Assembly: GCA_013396915.1 (NCBI GenBank)
Contig: VWZL01004340.1
Coordinates: forward strand, 682,001-746,000
Reading direction: 5' to 3'
DNA: 64,000 nucleotides
DNA from: Stercorarius parasiticus
Lineage: Eukaryota; Chordata; Aves; Charadriiformes; Stercorariidae
Made by a program: the position numbers and the translations under genes. Below are positions 1 through 14,585 of this stretch, in pieces. The notes beneath the pieces are model-generated. The model was not told the origin of the DNA, ran no database searches, and worked only from the letters and a program-made list of their open reading frames with translations. Every line of letters starts with the position of its first letter. Position 1 is the stretch's first letter.

Positions 1-3000
1 AGTTGTGCAGCCTTAAAAATATACCTCTTCTGGTTTGTTATGTTTTGGCTAACCCCCTGGCCCTGCAGACTTTAGCCGGAAGCAATAATGCTTCTGACTA
101 ATTTTAACTCAAGCAGTAAAGTTACACAGGAGGAGGACACAATTTTCTACCGAGCTCTGCATGTTTTTGCTAAGACAGAGCACAAAGCTCTCTTACCACG
201 TCCTCTAACCCCCAGGCTCTGTAATTGCAGGCAAAACAAGCTCTGAGCTTCTGTTGCCCCAGTTTTGAAATAGCAGTAATGCTGTTGACCCACCTCTGTA
301 AAACACTCAAGACCTACTCAAAGGCCACTTGCCAAATTAGAAAGTCTGGCTGAGCGCTGGCTTTCCACTGACAACAGTCCATCACTGCTTCTCTCTTCAT
401 CCCCCAAATACTTCGCTTTAAGAAAAAGAGGACAGCTCAAGGAGGAGCCACTCAGAATGACAAAGAAAGCCTGGGTGTGTGCACATGCTGGGCTTCATTC
501 TGCCCTCATTTAGGGCACAGTAAAGCAGGAGAATTAATTCATTGCAGTGAAGGAAGCTGGAATGAAATAAGAAGCCGAGCAGTGCCATGCAGGCCAAGCT
601 GAGCTATCACCGTGCAATTACACAGCTCTTTAAAGTCCCTGTTGGATGGTCTAGAGAGGGGCAACAGAAATGAGACCACAGCTGAGACCCTAATATACTC
701 ACACCTCCTTGCAAGGTCACAGCGGTGTCTGCGGTAACCCGTTGGAAAGATAACCTCAGCTCCTGAGCCCTGTGCCGGTCAGATGTGCAGGGAGGGACCG
801 TAACCCCTGCTACCGGGGAGCGAGACAGGCAGCGCTAGGAGAGAGTTGATGGCTGCTAGCCGGGAATGGCTCTGCAGATGCAGGTTGTACTGCATTGCAA
901 GTACTTCAAGCAATTTTCCTCCCCTTGACGAGTGCGCAAAGAGCTGGGATCTGCCTTACGTGCAAAGACAGGCTGAGAGACCCCAGGGACAAAGGGACTG
1001 GCTGAGTCCAGGTGCAGAGGAGGGACTGGTGTGGGTGAACACATTTTGGTACCTGCTTACAGGCATTACCCTCATGGTGGGGATGCACTACAAAGTGAAA
1101 CCTCCCCTGATTTTTGTTTCTGAAGAGGCTTCCAACAACCTCAGAGGGGAATAAACACGTAAGGGTTTTGTCAGTATTAGACGAGACCAGAGTGGTTTTC
1201 TGGGTATTCACTACAGCAAAAGGGACGTCTGGTGCTGCTGTCCTTGAACCTCTCAAGGGACAGAGCGAGGTTCAGAGACTGAAGGTGCATCAAGCCTGTG
1301 CAGTGGGAGCCCCCTTCCAGTAGCTTTTCAGGAGCTGGAAGGGGCACTCAGACAGTCGGTGAGTTTTTCACTATTTGCATCTCCCAGGACTGAAACACCA
1401 GAAAATTTGGACCAAGGCTATTAGAGGAGCTAAGGAAAATAATCACCTCTTTAGCCCGACTTCCCTGGTCTCAACAGAAGAAATAAAAACACTGCCAAGT
1501 GACCAAACCTCACCCATAGTTGGGCATTCCTTTTAAAAGAAAATACAATAAAACACCCCGGTTGAAACTCAGACACTGACCTGTTGAGTCCTGCTGACTG
1601 CTGTCTGTATTTCACACCCGAGGGCAGGGCCGGGGCCATCTGTGATCACATCAGATATGCAAGGCTCGTCTTCCAAGCAGTCCGAGGTGAATGTGCTGTT
1701 CACATCTGCGGGGCTAGATGAGGTAAGGGGAAACACGCCATGAAGATTTTATAGGAATCCTACTTGGACTCGGCTGCAAATGTGATCGGCTCCAATGCTA
1801 AAACACCCTTTTTAGAAGGACAAACACATTTTTCAAGGGGGAAGAGGTACATTACGGCATGAGCTGTTGGGTGGTAACGACACCAGCTGCTGGGAAGTCA
1901 GGGCTTTGCTGTTGCCTGTTTCCGTGTGTCTGAGAAACCCCCCTGGTCCCACGTGCTGACGGCTCGTACCATCCCCCTTCCCCTGCATCCCCATCCTACA
2001 GAAAGGAAAGAGCAACCCCAGCCCGTAAGGCAGATGACGGCGGCTGGTGCTTACCTGGGAAGAGAGGTCACCCCAGAAGCGTAGAAGGGCAGAGGATTAA
2101 GCTCAAGCTCTCAGACTCCCAAATTATTATCCCAAGACTATTTCTAAGGGAATCGTGAGATTCCGTCTGCATTGGAGAAGCCCCTCTCTCCCTCCCCAAG
2201 CCCCACTGGTGACTGGAGAACGACTGAGGCACGATGCACACATGAAAATACGACTGCTCAGCGGCACGTGTGAAATGAGCGTGGCAGTTTTCTGTGGGCA
2301 AGCACTGAGCCTGGCTCTCTCCATCTGCTGCTTTGCTAGGTTAATTGGAAGAATTGAGAAATGAGTATTTCCTAGCGAATGGCGATGGCTCCTTCCCTGC
2401 CAGGCGGTGAACTCCCCGTGGAAGGGCCACCCTGCTCCCTGTCTGCACGGTGCCTCGCCTCGTGGGGTTCAGACCACGGCTAGAGCTATTTACGACTATA
2501 AAGGCAATATGGATAACCAAGAATAATGGTCAAAAGGTACTAATAACACAGCATGGAGGAAAATTGTTACTACCAAGGCCTGGAACTGCATCTGGCTTGT
2601 AGGTGAAGAGGGAGTGCTTTTTGCCCGCAGAAAGATGCTGTGCCTTTGATGCAGTGCATGCTTGATTCCCTCCCTGCTCATTAGCAGTGCTCGTTACTGT
2701 CTTCTCAGCAGGTTTCTCCCAAATGCCTTGCTGTTTCCCAGGACCTTGGTGCCACCGAGTGAGATTAACCCCAAGCTTTGGTCGGATGACCATGTTGAAT
2801 GGAAATTAAACATAAGCTAGTTTCAGCTGGAAATGGAGGAATCCATTGGACTCCTCCCCAAGTCCTAGTTTTCCAGCTACCATGAAAAGGAGCCTGTCCA
2901 GGGGATATTTTGATTTTGCACCCAGTTATTTAGGTCTGAAGCCTGGATGCCACGGAAATAGTTTACCCTGGCCTCATGCTGGTGAGACCTCCATCTGCTG

Positions 3001-4383
3001 GTGGCTTCGCACCAGTGCACAGTGTGTTTGCAACCGGAGCCCCCAAATTTTACCAAGCCAGCAAGGGCTTGGGCAGATATGTAGGGAATTACACCGATGC
3101 GATACAGGCTTTCTTCAGAGAGCAGCATCTGGGGAGGTACTCACAGAGATGACCGTGGGTAACGTCCTCTCCGTTTTCTAAGACCTGCATTAGACATCGC
3201 CCTGCCTCCAGCATTTCTATGGGCCCCAGTGTATCCTGATACTCAATGCTTTGTTTTAAATTTTATAGCATCACTGTAATGTGCCAGCTGAGAGGGACCT
3301 TGCAATGCCCCAGCTCATCCCCTACGTGAGCAGATGTATGCGCAGCTTGTTGTGAAAGTTTCCCCAAGAAGGACACCTTATGATCTCGCCAAGCGATCCC
3401 TTCCGGCTCAGTAAACCCTCAAAAATTTTCCTGCCACCTTATCCACCTTATCCAAACCATCCTTGCCATAACTGGGACCCACAACATTTTGCCCCGAAAG
3501 ACAAGCAGGGTGCCCAGGTCTGTCACGTTCTTTTGTCTTAACCGGGAAAGATCAATTCTGCTAACATCACCAAGCTGGAATGCTTGCTTTCTCAAGCAGT
3601 GCATTAATTTTCCACCATCTCCCATAGTCCTTTTCACCTGCAGAATGTGAGTTTTCAAATATTACTTCATCAAAATGCTAGTGTTTATGCCCACTTTGCA
3701 CTGGTATACGACAGCCATAGTTCAAAGCAGCAAAGAATCACGCTGGGGTGGACTTTTCACCATTAAGTGCTGGAGTAAACACTTGCAGGCCCAGTATATA
3801 AGAGAAATGGGTTGGATAAAAGGTAGAATTTACACTAAATACCTCTGGAGAGGTAACCAAAGAGTTAAAAGTATATATAATAAAACAAGGCACTTGGTGA
3901 ATCTTTTAAATCCATGGCCAGATTTTGCCACTTCTTCATACGGAGTAGCACTAATGCCCTGAGAAATCTCCTTGGTCTCAGGGGGACAGGGCAGGGAATA
4001 AGCAGCTGATCCCAAAGACGCTCCACACCCTGGGGAATCCCACCGATTTGGTAGGTACGACAGCATACGCTGCCTGAAGTTAAGCAGGTTCATACACCTC
4101 GTCAGAAAAAAAGTACTAAGTGTTAGGATAGTGCAAATAGCACCTTGTCCTGAGTAGTTAATATTGTTACCTGGCTAATTCCATAGCTTGCTGACCTTTC
4201 CGTTCCCAAACAAAACGCTAATCCCTTCCCAGAGATCCTTTTGCAATTATCTCCTGATGTCCTGGGAAACTTCCCTAGAGAACAAGAAACGAAAAGCTGG
4301 GCTCTCGCTTCTCGTCGGGAAACGCAGGCCTCTGTCAAAATAGATTTTAAGAAATCAATCATTTAACTTTCTTGCTGCCACAG

Positions 4384-4425
4384 TTTAAAAAAGAAGAAAA
4401 AAGAAAAAAAGGAAAGAAAAAGGCA
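4384..4425. repeat. Purine-rich low-complexity tract
   Basis: Imperfect AAAAAG units; simple sequence. Confidence 0.7.
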
Positions 4426-5429
4426 GCAGCTGTTTTCTTTTAAAAGCACCAGTGGTGATGGGAGCAAACCAAATTACAGGCTCTGAGGACTAGTCTCTGC
4501 CTGCAATGCTTGCATCTACTGGAAAGGCTGTTGGTATGATGGAAACTCCCATCAACCGTTTTATTCAGTGGTGGCAACTGGGGACCGTGTTTGCCTTTTG
4601 TACCAGGCATTTATATTTCATTAGTTTATATACCGTTACCAGCTGGGAGCTTGTTCTCTGCTGATGCCTGATTTAGAGGCTCGCGTGAGGAAGGGATGCG
4701 ATTTACAGACACACGCTGGAAAGCCAATTGCCCTTGATCTTCGCGCAGCGCTGGGAGCGGCGGTGACTTCCGACAGCAAGAGCAGCAGACCTGTCAAGCC
4801 TCCCACTAGGAGCGCGAGACTCCTGCGGTCGGCGTTGGCTTCGTGCTCTGCTGTTCCTTGCACGTTCGCAGCAGAAAGCCGCCGCCTCCCTCCCTGCTGC
4901 CCAAAGCACCCCTCAGCTCTGTCTGCCGCCGCTGTAGCAGCTGCATGCAGGGTTATACAAAGAGAAGGGGATGCTGGAACGTGGCTGCACGGCTGAAGTG
5001 GGAGTCAGCTAACGACCTTTCTGCTCCAGGGAACCCTGTAAAGCCCTGGAGCAAGCTTCTACAGCTGCCGTCCTGCCCGTCATATGTCAGCGCACAGCGG
5101 ACAACTCAATACCTAGCTGCTTCTGCATCACAAGGAAACACAATTCAGAGGGAGGAGATGGAGAGAAGCAGTTTTTCTAGTGCGCCGCAGGGATCTCCTG
5201 CGAGCAAGACTCTGCACAGAGCAGGGACTCGTGCACTCAATGCTCTTTTTTACAGTCTGGTTATGGTGGCTGGGGAAGAGGACTCTGAGTATTTCAAGCA
5301 CAAACAGGTCTTGCAAGAAAAACACATTTCAAGTTTCCCTCTGGAGGTGGGAATTTCTCATTCCTTAAGATGTTGCTTCCTCCAAGGAAGGACTGCATCT
5401 GCAACATCATGAGGGCTCTGAAGGGAAGG

Positions 5430-5466
5430 GTAAAAACTCCTGAGTTTTTACTCAGGAGGGTTTTAC
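5430..5466. repeat. Strong hairpin-forming inverted repeat
   Basis: Arms CTCCTGAGT and ACTCAGGAG flank a TTTT loop, and outer arms GTAAAA / TTTTAC continue the pairing with a one- versus two-base bulge. No gene is seen around it. Confidence 0.85.
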
Positions 5467-7295
5467 CTGGCTCACAAATACCTAACTCACAGCAGGTACA
5501 TTGCCAGACTTTTCATAGGGCCCAACCTACCTTCTCTTGCAGGTTTCTTAGGATTAGTGACCACTGAATATTCACTATTTAGTAAAAATATCCTCTGTCT
5601 CATTCTTGTGGTGCGAATTCCAACGAATAACACCAAATGCCGTTGTGGGGAAGAAGAAATACAAATACTGCTATAGCTATATACCCAAATCCCTCAGGGG
5701 CAGGCTGGGCTCTCAAAGGTCCAAGCCTGTAATTTTTTTGAACACACAGAAAAGCCTGACTGCAGCCTGGGCCTTGCTGCATCACCTCACTGTGCGGCAC
5801 AACAATATTGACGTCCCTGGGGGATTACGAGCGCTGCCCTGCTGCCTGGGTTTGGGATTAAAAACAAGTCATGGCCAAAGAAAACAGGCCCTTCTCATAA
5901 TGGCCAGATCCACGCCAGGACTGGGACATCCCTCGCTGGGGATGTGGTGCTTCCCCTGATAGAAACGACTGGGCTCAGCCTGGTCAATAGAGATGCCACA
6001 TGCGTGCCAGCGTGTTTCGACTGGGCAGTCCGGTGGCACTAGCGCTGGAGAGCATTCACGGAAACAGCAGCCAGGCAGCCTGCCTCTGGGAGCTGCCGTT
6101 AGCTTCTAGGAAAGCAGAGCATGCACACAAATCTCTTTGTTTCACCTATTGTAGCATCACAAACAAGACGCCAATGGTACTGACGCCAAGTAACAGGCAG
6201 TGGAGGAGCTGCCAGCTTTTGGTACACTGATGAACCTCTTCTAGAACCAGGAAAAGCCACCGAGCTCCCTTTCACCGCACTCACCAGCGTAACATGGCGA
6301 TGCCTTCCAGCTGTGCACCAGGAGAAGTGACTAACAACTGTCCAAAGCTAATTTTGAAACCCCTCCATGAAACAAACACTCACAGTGCGCGCTCTTTTCT
6401 CTGCGGGGTGATAAGAGGAGCTGTTTTCATGCACATGGATGCAGGGGACACCTATTTGGCAGGCATGCTATCAGGAGGACCGTTCGGAGTGGAGGATGGT
6501 GGAGGCTTGTGACAGCTCTCCTCTCCTGTGGGGACTTCCTGTCTTGGTCCCCAGGAAAGCCTTTTCCCAGACAGAAATCCCTTGGTTTTCCCTTGGGCGA
6601 AGGCTGAGGGATGGAAGAGGTTTATTTGGTGTAGTGGCTAACTCTCACTTTGCAAAGCATCAAGACCCAGTGAGTTGAGTTTTATTACCTGCTCCCCTGA
6701 AGCTCTTCTAGAACAAGAGAAACTAGCCTGCATCTTGGTTTCCTACCATCTACAACTGGGGGGAAGACAGTGGGGAGTCTCATTACCGGGTAACACCAAA
6801 CCTTGCAGTAATTTGTCGTGACCGTACTTGCAGTCTTTGATCTTTGATCAGCAGGTGAGATGGACACAAGACCTGCACCATGCGCTGACCTTGCTACCAC
6901 GGTTCCAGCACGTCAGAACAAAAAATTCTCTCCTGGGAGCCTGGGCAGCGTTTGCACTTAAAAGTTTCCCAAAATGGGGAAACAGGGGTTTGGAGATGCC
7001 ATCAGGAGATCTCTCCATGTTTCAGGGCAATTTGAGCACCGTGCTCTTTAAACCATTTGGCCGAAGCTGGTGATAACTAAGGGGGAGGGAGTGTTTGCCC
7101 ACACAGGCACGGCGCCTCTGCTGATGTATTTGCAAGCCCAGAATTGTTAGTTTGAAGCCTGTAATGAAAAGGCCAGATCTTTGGCTGCTGTAAGCGTTTG
7201 CTCAGAGACTGTATTCATTTTTATCCCAGCCGAGGGACCACGTCCAGGAAGTCTATACATACATTTGATAGAAAGAAATTTGTTAACAGCATGCT

Positions 7296-7320
7296 TTTAT
7301 ACCTTCACAAAAGGTATAAA
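7296..7320. repeat. Perfect 10-bp inverted repeat
   Basis: TTTATACCTT and AAGGTATAAA separated by CACAA. Ten perfect pairs; no associated gene recognised. Confidence 0.85.
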
Positions 7321-10300
7321 CCAGATTATTCTAAGCTGGGCTTTATTTGCTTGGAAGCGTGGGACTCAATAGCACAGACAAGCCAGGTATCTTAGGAGCA
7401 GTGCAGGCAGCAAAGAAATTTCTGTGAGAAGTCCTCTTTCCTGGACTTCGATCTATTTACGTCGTCGTGTTCATGACCAGAACGCCAGGACCAAATGGTC
7501 TGGGGTCTTGTGATCTTTTATACCCACCCAGCCAGCAGCCAAGATATAACAAGACAGAGAGACCCTAGTTTAAGTCCCTGGGCTGGAAAGTCCCCTTTCT
7601 TAGCACAGCAGCAATGTGCACAAGATTGTGATCTGGGGTGTTTCATTCTCCAGCTCCCTCGGTCTGAGCAAAGGCAAATTTACCCCTGAGAGCGGAGGCG
7701 GGGGGTGTACTGCGGCGAGAAGTGCTCATGGCCAAACGAAACAGCTTCTCAACCTGGTGGGGCATGGCGTGCTGGAGAGTGCTCTCTTCCCTGCAGCGCT
7801 CACTTTGCTGCTATTATGCACACATCCATCTGAAGTGGCTCCAAATACAAAGGAAAGCGGGGAAAAAAAAAAAAAAAAAGAACCAAGCCTGTAAATAACA
7901 ACATGAATTGCCATCAGTGGTCAGAGCAGTGCTATAAAAGTCTCCTCGACCACAGAATGACCATGCTGAGAAAGTTCCCTTTCTCCTTAAAACCTTGTGT
8001 TATAGGCAGGGACAGAGGTCCTCTGTGTTCTTGTCCCTCTCGCATCAGGGAAGCTTGGGCAGGTCTGTCCCTTCTCCCCTCAGCACTCCATATCCTGACA
8101 GCATAACCAGGCCTTCCCGAAATACTGACCTTGCTGAGACCCCCTACAGCGAAGCAGCCTGGCCCTGGAAGAAGAGAAGACAACGAACGGAGCAATGTTT
8201 TCAAACTAATATGACTTAGGTACTGCCCTCACTGGCCACATTTAGATCAGGCTTTAGGTTCCTAAATCCCTTTACCACTGCCGAAACATTCCCTCATGAC
8301 TAAAAACAGAGTGTCTTGTTTACTGAAGGGGGTACGATTAAATAATCATCGTCACCTAACTACCGTTTGTGAGGCTGTGCCCTGTGCACGCTGCCACAAA
8401 GTCAACCCCAGGTTTGTTACTGCAACGTTAAGCATAGAGAACTAATTGCGTATGCCTAGACATGACAGGGCTGGTCAAATCCAATCTAAACAGCTTCTGT
8501 TTCATGGAAACCCTGGCTGAAAAATCATATAAATATTCTTTGTCAGAAATCGTCCATGACACACTGTTTTCACTATTCTAGGAAGCCTGTGATTCTATTT
8601 TTATTTAGACTAAAAATAATAAAGGCTTTTCTCCAATCCTCTGGGTGCCCTAATTGAATTATGTCTGCATTAGTAAACCCCAGCACTGCTCAAATCAGAC
8701 AACCACCTACCCAGAATATCTAGGAGGCATGGTGTCTGTCTCCTCCAGAAACTCTATCCAGAGGTGTCTTCTGCAAGAAATTTAGCCCTGGAAAGCTACC
8801 AAATCAGCGTAGTATGGAGCAGAGAAAGCACATTCCAAGTCTCCAAGCCACTGCAGAGAAAGCCCAGCCGACTGGCTCCTCTCTTTTATAAAGAAATCTT
8901 TCAAATAAGGATTTTGGTCCAGTGTTTGCACAGTCTATCATAGAGGGAAGGGGACAGGGCATTGGATTTGCAGGTGGAGCTCTTATTACTACCACAAAGA
9001 ATTCAGGAGAAACCGTCCAAGTAGCCCTGCAGACTGCAGCCCCAACAGCTCAGATCAAAGGTTTGCAGGTAACGCCTCAGCCTCTTCTTGCAGATATTAA
9101 CCATGGAATGATGATTCATGAGTTTCTGCATCATGTGCTCCCAGAAACTTAAGCCCGCGAGTCTCAGTCTTAGTTTCCTAATGCTTTTTGTTGCAGCCCA
9201 GAGAGAATATGCCTGTCCACCCTACTGCGGGTGACCCTGGAGGAGGTACCAGTACGACCTGCAAGGAAACCTCCCGTCCAAGCCCAGATAGTCTCCCTGG
9301 CTGAGTTACTGATGCTCTGCGCTGCCCAGGGCATGGCCAGGCTTAGCTCAGAGCTCTTGGCTTGTAACGTTAGCACTGCTGAAAATGTTAAAGAACAGTT
9401 TGACTGCTACCAAATCTGTATATGGATGGCAGAGAGCTCCTGTCCTTTTCCAGCAGTTGCTGTATTTCCAGCTGGTTGCAATGAGACGGGTTCTACCCTT
9501 TTCAGCGTAGCTAAAATAATCCACAGAGAGACCCATGAGCCTGAACTTCTCTGGAGTTTGCTTTCAGTGAGGGAGGGGAAGAAAAAGCTAATTCTTTTCT
9601 ACAGATGTTCTCACAAATACTGTGATTTCAGCAAAGCCAGAGAGAATTCAAATGCCCCTCTCAGCTGAGGAAGAAAGCACATTCATGTGCCTTCCCCAAG
9701 CCTTCTTTCCAACTAACAGTGCAGCCAGTGTCATCGAAAAAAAAATAGGAAAAAAATGAAGCAAATAGTAGGGTGGGTTTTTTTTTTTTGTTTTTTTTTT
9801 TGGCTGTTATTTCTGTGGTTAAAGCTACAGCGAAAAGCAGCAGTAGCAGGTTATGGGAGAAACTGAATACGCTACTGTGCGGAGGTTCAATTCAGTGAAC
9901 TGGGCAGTCTTATAAAGAAACTGGTTTTCAAACTTCAGAAATGAATTTAAACAAAACATGATTATCTCTTGCAATGGAGGCATGTTTCAGAAAATGCCAG
10001 CCGTACACAGTACAAGATCGCTCAGGCGTATGTTGCAATGTTTAAAAACCTGAAGCAATGAGAACTGCACTGAAGCTTGCTCTGTTTTACTCTCATTTGG
10101 CATCCTGGAGCTAATGGAGTGGAGGAGCTCGAACAAAGTGCTTCAGTCAGGCCCTCTGCGGCTTATGCCCTGAAATGCCCCTGCCCAACAGTTCGGTACC
10201 GCAGTCCTCCAGTCCTTCGGGGGGTTCTCCCAAACATGAGATGGGGGAGTAAAGCCACCTCCCACCCTCCTGGTTTTATCAAAGCAAGACTAGGCGTACC

Positions 10301-13300
10301 TAATAACTGATGAGGAAATAAAAACCTGCTGCTCAGATTTTGCAGGGGTGGCAGAGAAGGACATGCTCCTAAGGAAACATCAATCAGTACAGTCCTGCAA
10401 CGTGGCCCTCATCCGAGCTCGCACGGCGTGTGCAGGCTGGGGCTCCTCGGTCAGAGCTCCCCTTCGCGCCACGAAGCGGGTGAGATCCAGCGGCTGCTGC
10501 TGAGCATCAGCCCTGTGCTGAAGGGGGGTCGAATCCCTCTGGGCTGAAAGCACCAGGCTTATAGCGCTTTATAATGATGTCCACAGGCCATGTGGAAAAG
10601 CTTCGTGCTGCCCAGCAAAGCAGCTGTAACTGAGCAGTAAGATAATCAGCGAGAGGGAACCATGATTATACATTATCTAGAAATATGGCTGGCCCAGCAT
10701 ATAAACTCTGGCTCCATGCAAGGAAAAGATTAGGAATTGGGGAAAAAATGTAATAAAGCTGTGTTATTCTGACAGTTAATTCTCATCCGCGCTGCAGTGC
10801 AGTGTATATGGCTTTACTGTCCTCTCCTATTCTGCTCTCTTAGCTTTATTTCCTCTGGTAGTTGGTTTGTAGCCAACCAAACTATTCCTGCAGAGCCCAA
10901 CAGAGGTTCATGGTGCTAAAGCAGCCAGCCATGCAGTCAAGGCTAATGCTGGCTTTCCAGGACCTCCTCTCAAGATTTCCAAAGCGGGCATGACTCCATG
11001 GATCTCGTGAGCCACTGTTTGACTGCACAGGCATTTATAGTTATGTGACCATTACAGCTTTAGCCGAAGAAGGGATATACTTTACTACTTAACATTTTCC
11101 AATGAAATCTTAATTGGACTGTGCAGAAGCCAAGAAAAGAAAACCATTCTCAGCTGAAGTCTCTGAAATGCGTTCTGTGATCAGTCAGGTTAAGTGCACG
11201 CTGGCCTAATCCTAAATCCCACCCTTTGCGACCGGGGCTAGGAATGGCAATGAATGACACAAAGCAAAATCTCCAGGTTTTGAATGCAGTGTCTCAAATA
11301 CCTGTCCTGAGCTCAAAGAAGTCTGATCTGCAACTGCACGTTGACATTGGTGAACGTGACAGCGAAACTTAAAAAATTACCACGAGAAGATTATCAAGGA
11401 AAAAGTATCAATCCATGGCAACATGAAACCACTTCATGTGCTTCCTTAATGTGTTAAATAATGGCTGAATAAAGTAAGAATATGTAACAGCTGAGTGAAA
11501 TATTAGACTGTTCAGAAACACATGGCAGTGCTGAAAGTATCAGCTTTTCCTGCACAGAGAAGTGGTGGTATTTCTATACAGACTTAGCCAACAAAACTTT
11601 CCATCTACTCCAGCTTTTGAAACAATTAATCTCATGGAAACCAGAGCGGGAAATCCTGCTGGGGACCCAAATGCTTTAAAAACAGTACTTCGGTGAAAGA
11701 TCCAAGAGCAGGGAAAGCAAATGCACCTGACTTTCTGGGCCGCACTCAGAGAAGGCCCACTCTAGCTGCAGCGACAGATGTGAATACCTCTGTTCTGCTG
11801 TATCAAGCCTTTCTTGCCAACTATAAATCGTATTAAGTGCAAAACAGGGGGGAAATCTTTCCTAGCCTAGCCTCAGAGATCTGTTTTTCTCTTTATCAAA
11901 AAAAGCCCTTGCACCCACCTGCCCTCAAGAGTATTGGCTGAAAAATTAATCATCAATCCGGAGAAACCTGAAGAAACCCACTTAGTATGAGCGTTTCCCG
12001 GGAGATCGGTGTCCAAACCCTCTCCAGATGCAGAAGGTGCCGTTTCTGGCAGTACAGGACTCGGTACCGAATCAGCATCTGAATTACCCCAGTTCCCAGG
12101 ACCCTTCACACAGCTGGGTAGAGGCAGGTGCCAGAACGGCACTCTGAGACAAGGACGAACCTGGCAGCCAGGGAAGATACTGAGAAAGTGGGAAAGGCAA
12201 TGTCATCTCCCAGGTTTGGTGTCTGACTCCGCAGGGGTTGTAACAACTGGGAAACGTTCAAAATGTCATTGTCCAGACTCATACAATCAACTAAAATCAG
12301 CCCATTTGCCAACTTCAGGGAGGGCAAAAAGGTACGTCTGAGCACACGAGATGCTCTCGTATCTTTATCCTCCAGTTCAGGAGCCAAGGACAGATTTGCA
12401 AAGATTCAGCCCTGCCACACGGAGGGGACGGGGAAATGAAATCCCACATGGATTTGGTAAAGAGGGGGAGAGAGGGGACAGCAGTGAGCTACTTGGCTTG
12501 GATGGTGGGAGAGAGGACCAGGGAAAGCAAGTTATCCGGGAGACGAACTGTAAAAGAAGACAACAAAACGTGCCGTGATTTTACCATTTGTTTCATACTG
12601 GCTCTCAGGACAGCCCTGCCTGACACCAGAAAGCACATCCAAGACGTGACAAGTTTCAAGTCCAACACAACGTGGGTGGTAGAACTTCTTTTACAAAAAG
12701 GAGAAAAAACCTCCACCATAACCCACTAAGCAGTAAGGACAACATTCAATAACACGTCTCCTTAATCTTGGTCATAGAACAGCTGAAACGTTTGTGCTGA
12801 AATTGAAAGCAAATTAATCAGCATGAAGCAGACACTCTCTGGTTGGGAAGTTTCAACCCAAATAGTTGCAATTCGGCAAAACTATAAGCAGCTGAAATGA
12901 ATTATTGTAGCTGGAAGTGCTAGTCCACTTTAACAATAGGTGGTGTACCTGCATCACTTACCATGTGCACAAAATCTAGTATTGCGACGACAAAGACAGA
13001 AATGAAGGCTGATACTGTTAATCACTAACACCTAAAGCATTGTAAGGAAGTCAGGGAAAGCAGGTTTTTTCCCTTGGAGTCGAGAGGTGGTAATTTCACC
13101 CTCTCTTGCAGAGGAAACACTGGTTGCTGAATTTAAATTTCCACAGATCAAACAAAAAAAAAACAAAAAAAAGCCCTCCAGGTGGCTTCTAATCCATGCA
13201 GTTAACTGAGCCTATGTATTCTGAGACCCCCTCAGATAGACAGCATCTCATTTTCCAACCCTTTTCGAAAAGCCTAATAAAGATGAAATGAGCAGCATTT

Positions 13301-14494
13301 TTATTACCCATTCCAACACGGAGGCCGGGAGTGGAAACATCAGGGGACACCGCTGGGTCGGTAGACAGGTGCTGTGGCTTCTCTGCGTTAGAAACTTGAG
13401 GATGAAGGCGTGGGTATAGTTTGTATAAAGATGTAGGCAGAGCTGTGTAGGGGACTGAGGTTAGAGGAGGAGATGATGGAAAGCAGTGGTGCGCAGAAGG
13501 AGCACGCAGCGGGTGCACCAGCCTACAGGCTGGATTGACAGTCACGTAAAAAGAGATCAGTATAATGACAGCATCCCGGGTTTTGAATTCTAATTCTTCA
13601 GCCAGATTCTAGGGGAATATTACAGCTATTACCTAAGCAAGACAGAGGTGAGTTGTCAAAGTAACTTCAGACACGAAGAACCCTGAAGACTCGCTGGGAT
13701 GGATGTTTGCAGGGCGATACCCTTTGGGATCCGACTTGTATTCAAGCACAGCAAAAAGAGGTGCAAAAGAGAGTCGTCCCCCCCCTGCCCAAAGTAACAG
13801 CAGTCCCCCAAAACCACACTGACGCGATCTGTTCCCGGTTTACCGTATCGCACGAGTCCCGTGTAAAACCAAAAGGGAAGCAGCTGTGAATGCAGAGCTC
13901 AGCTCACCCCTGCAGCAGAGCGTCCCAAAGCCAGCACAGGCAGGAGGAGAGCCCACTGCCCCGGGGGTGGCAGCAGTTTCCCCCCACACTTCTGCTTTGG
14001 AAAGGGGGTACTCAGTGCTTCGCGGCAAGCTCCAAAAGGGTTTTAGCGATGCCACTATAAAAATACTTGATCCAGAAGAGGGCTTGTTGCCAGACGAATT
14101 AATGCCATAGGGAATACGACACATTTATGGCTCTTTATGGCAAAAAGTATGCAGCCAAGCGTACAATGAATCTTGAAAGCTTTGTAGGAGCCCCATAAAT
14201 GCTCCTGTGTGCTGATGAGGTGAGAACGTGGAGCTCTGTGCCCTACCAGTGGCCACAGGTTCCTTTCCATTTAACTCACTCTTTTAACAGATTACACATT
14301 AACTGCCATTTTAAACCCTCTGTTGCACGTTTGGCTCTTGTAACATGGACTTCTAATCCACGCTATCCTCTTCCAAACATGAAATCCAGAACTCCACAAC
14401 AACAGAACGCAGACAAAGTAGCAAGTAAACAGAGACATTACTAGAAAGGCACGAGACCAACTTTTCTCCTGGAGGCATGTCCTCACTAATCCTT

Positions 14495-14585
14495 GGATCA
14501 AGGTGAAGCGACTTGCCCATGGTGGGAGAATGAGTCAGTGGCAGAGCAAAACAGAGGATCGAGGTAACTTGATTCCTAGCAGTTT
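14495..14585 (+). repeat. Possible ancient MIR/CORE-SINE relic
   Basis: The stretch GAAGCGACTTGCCCATGG, then GAGTCAGTGGCAGAGC, resembles the conserved core of MIR-type tRNA-derived SINEs, which survive as degraded copies in amniote genomes. No ends or promoter boxes are preserved. Confidence 0.4.

Noticed and set aside
4843..5412. 189-codon open frame on the plus strand
   Set aside because: Composition-driven; no recognisable motif or promoter, contains no conserved-looking block.
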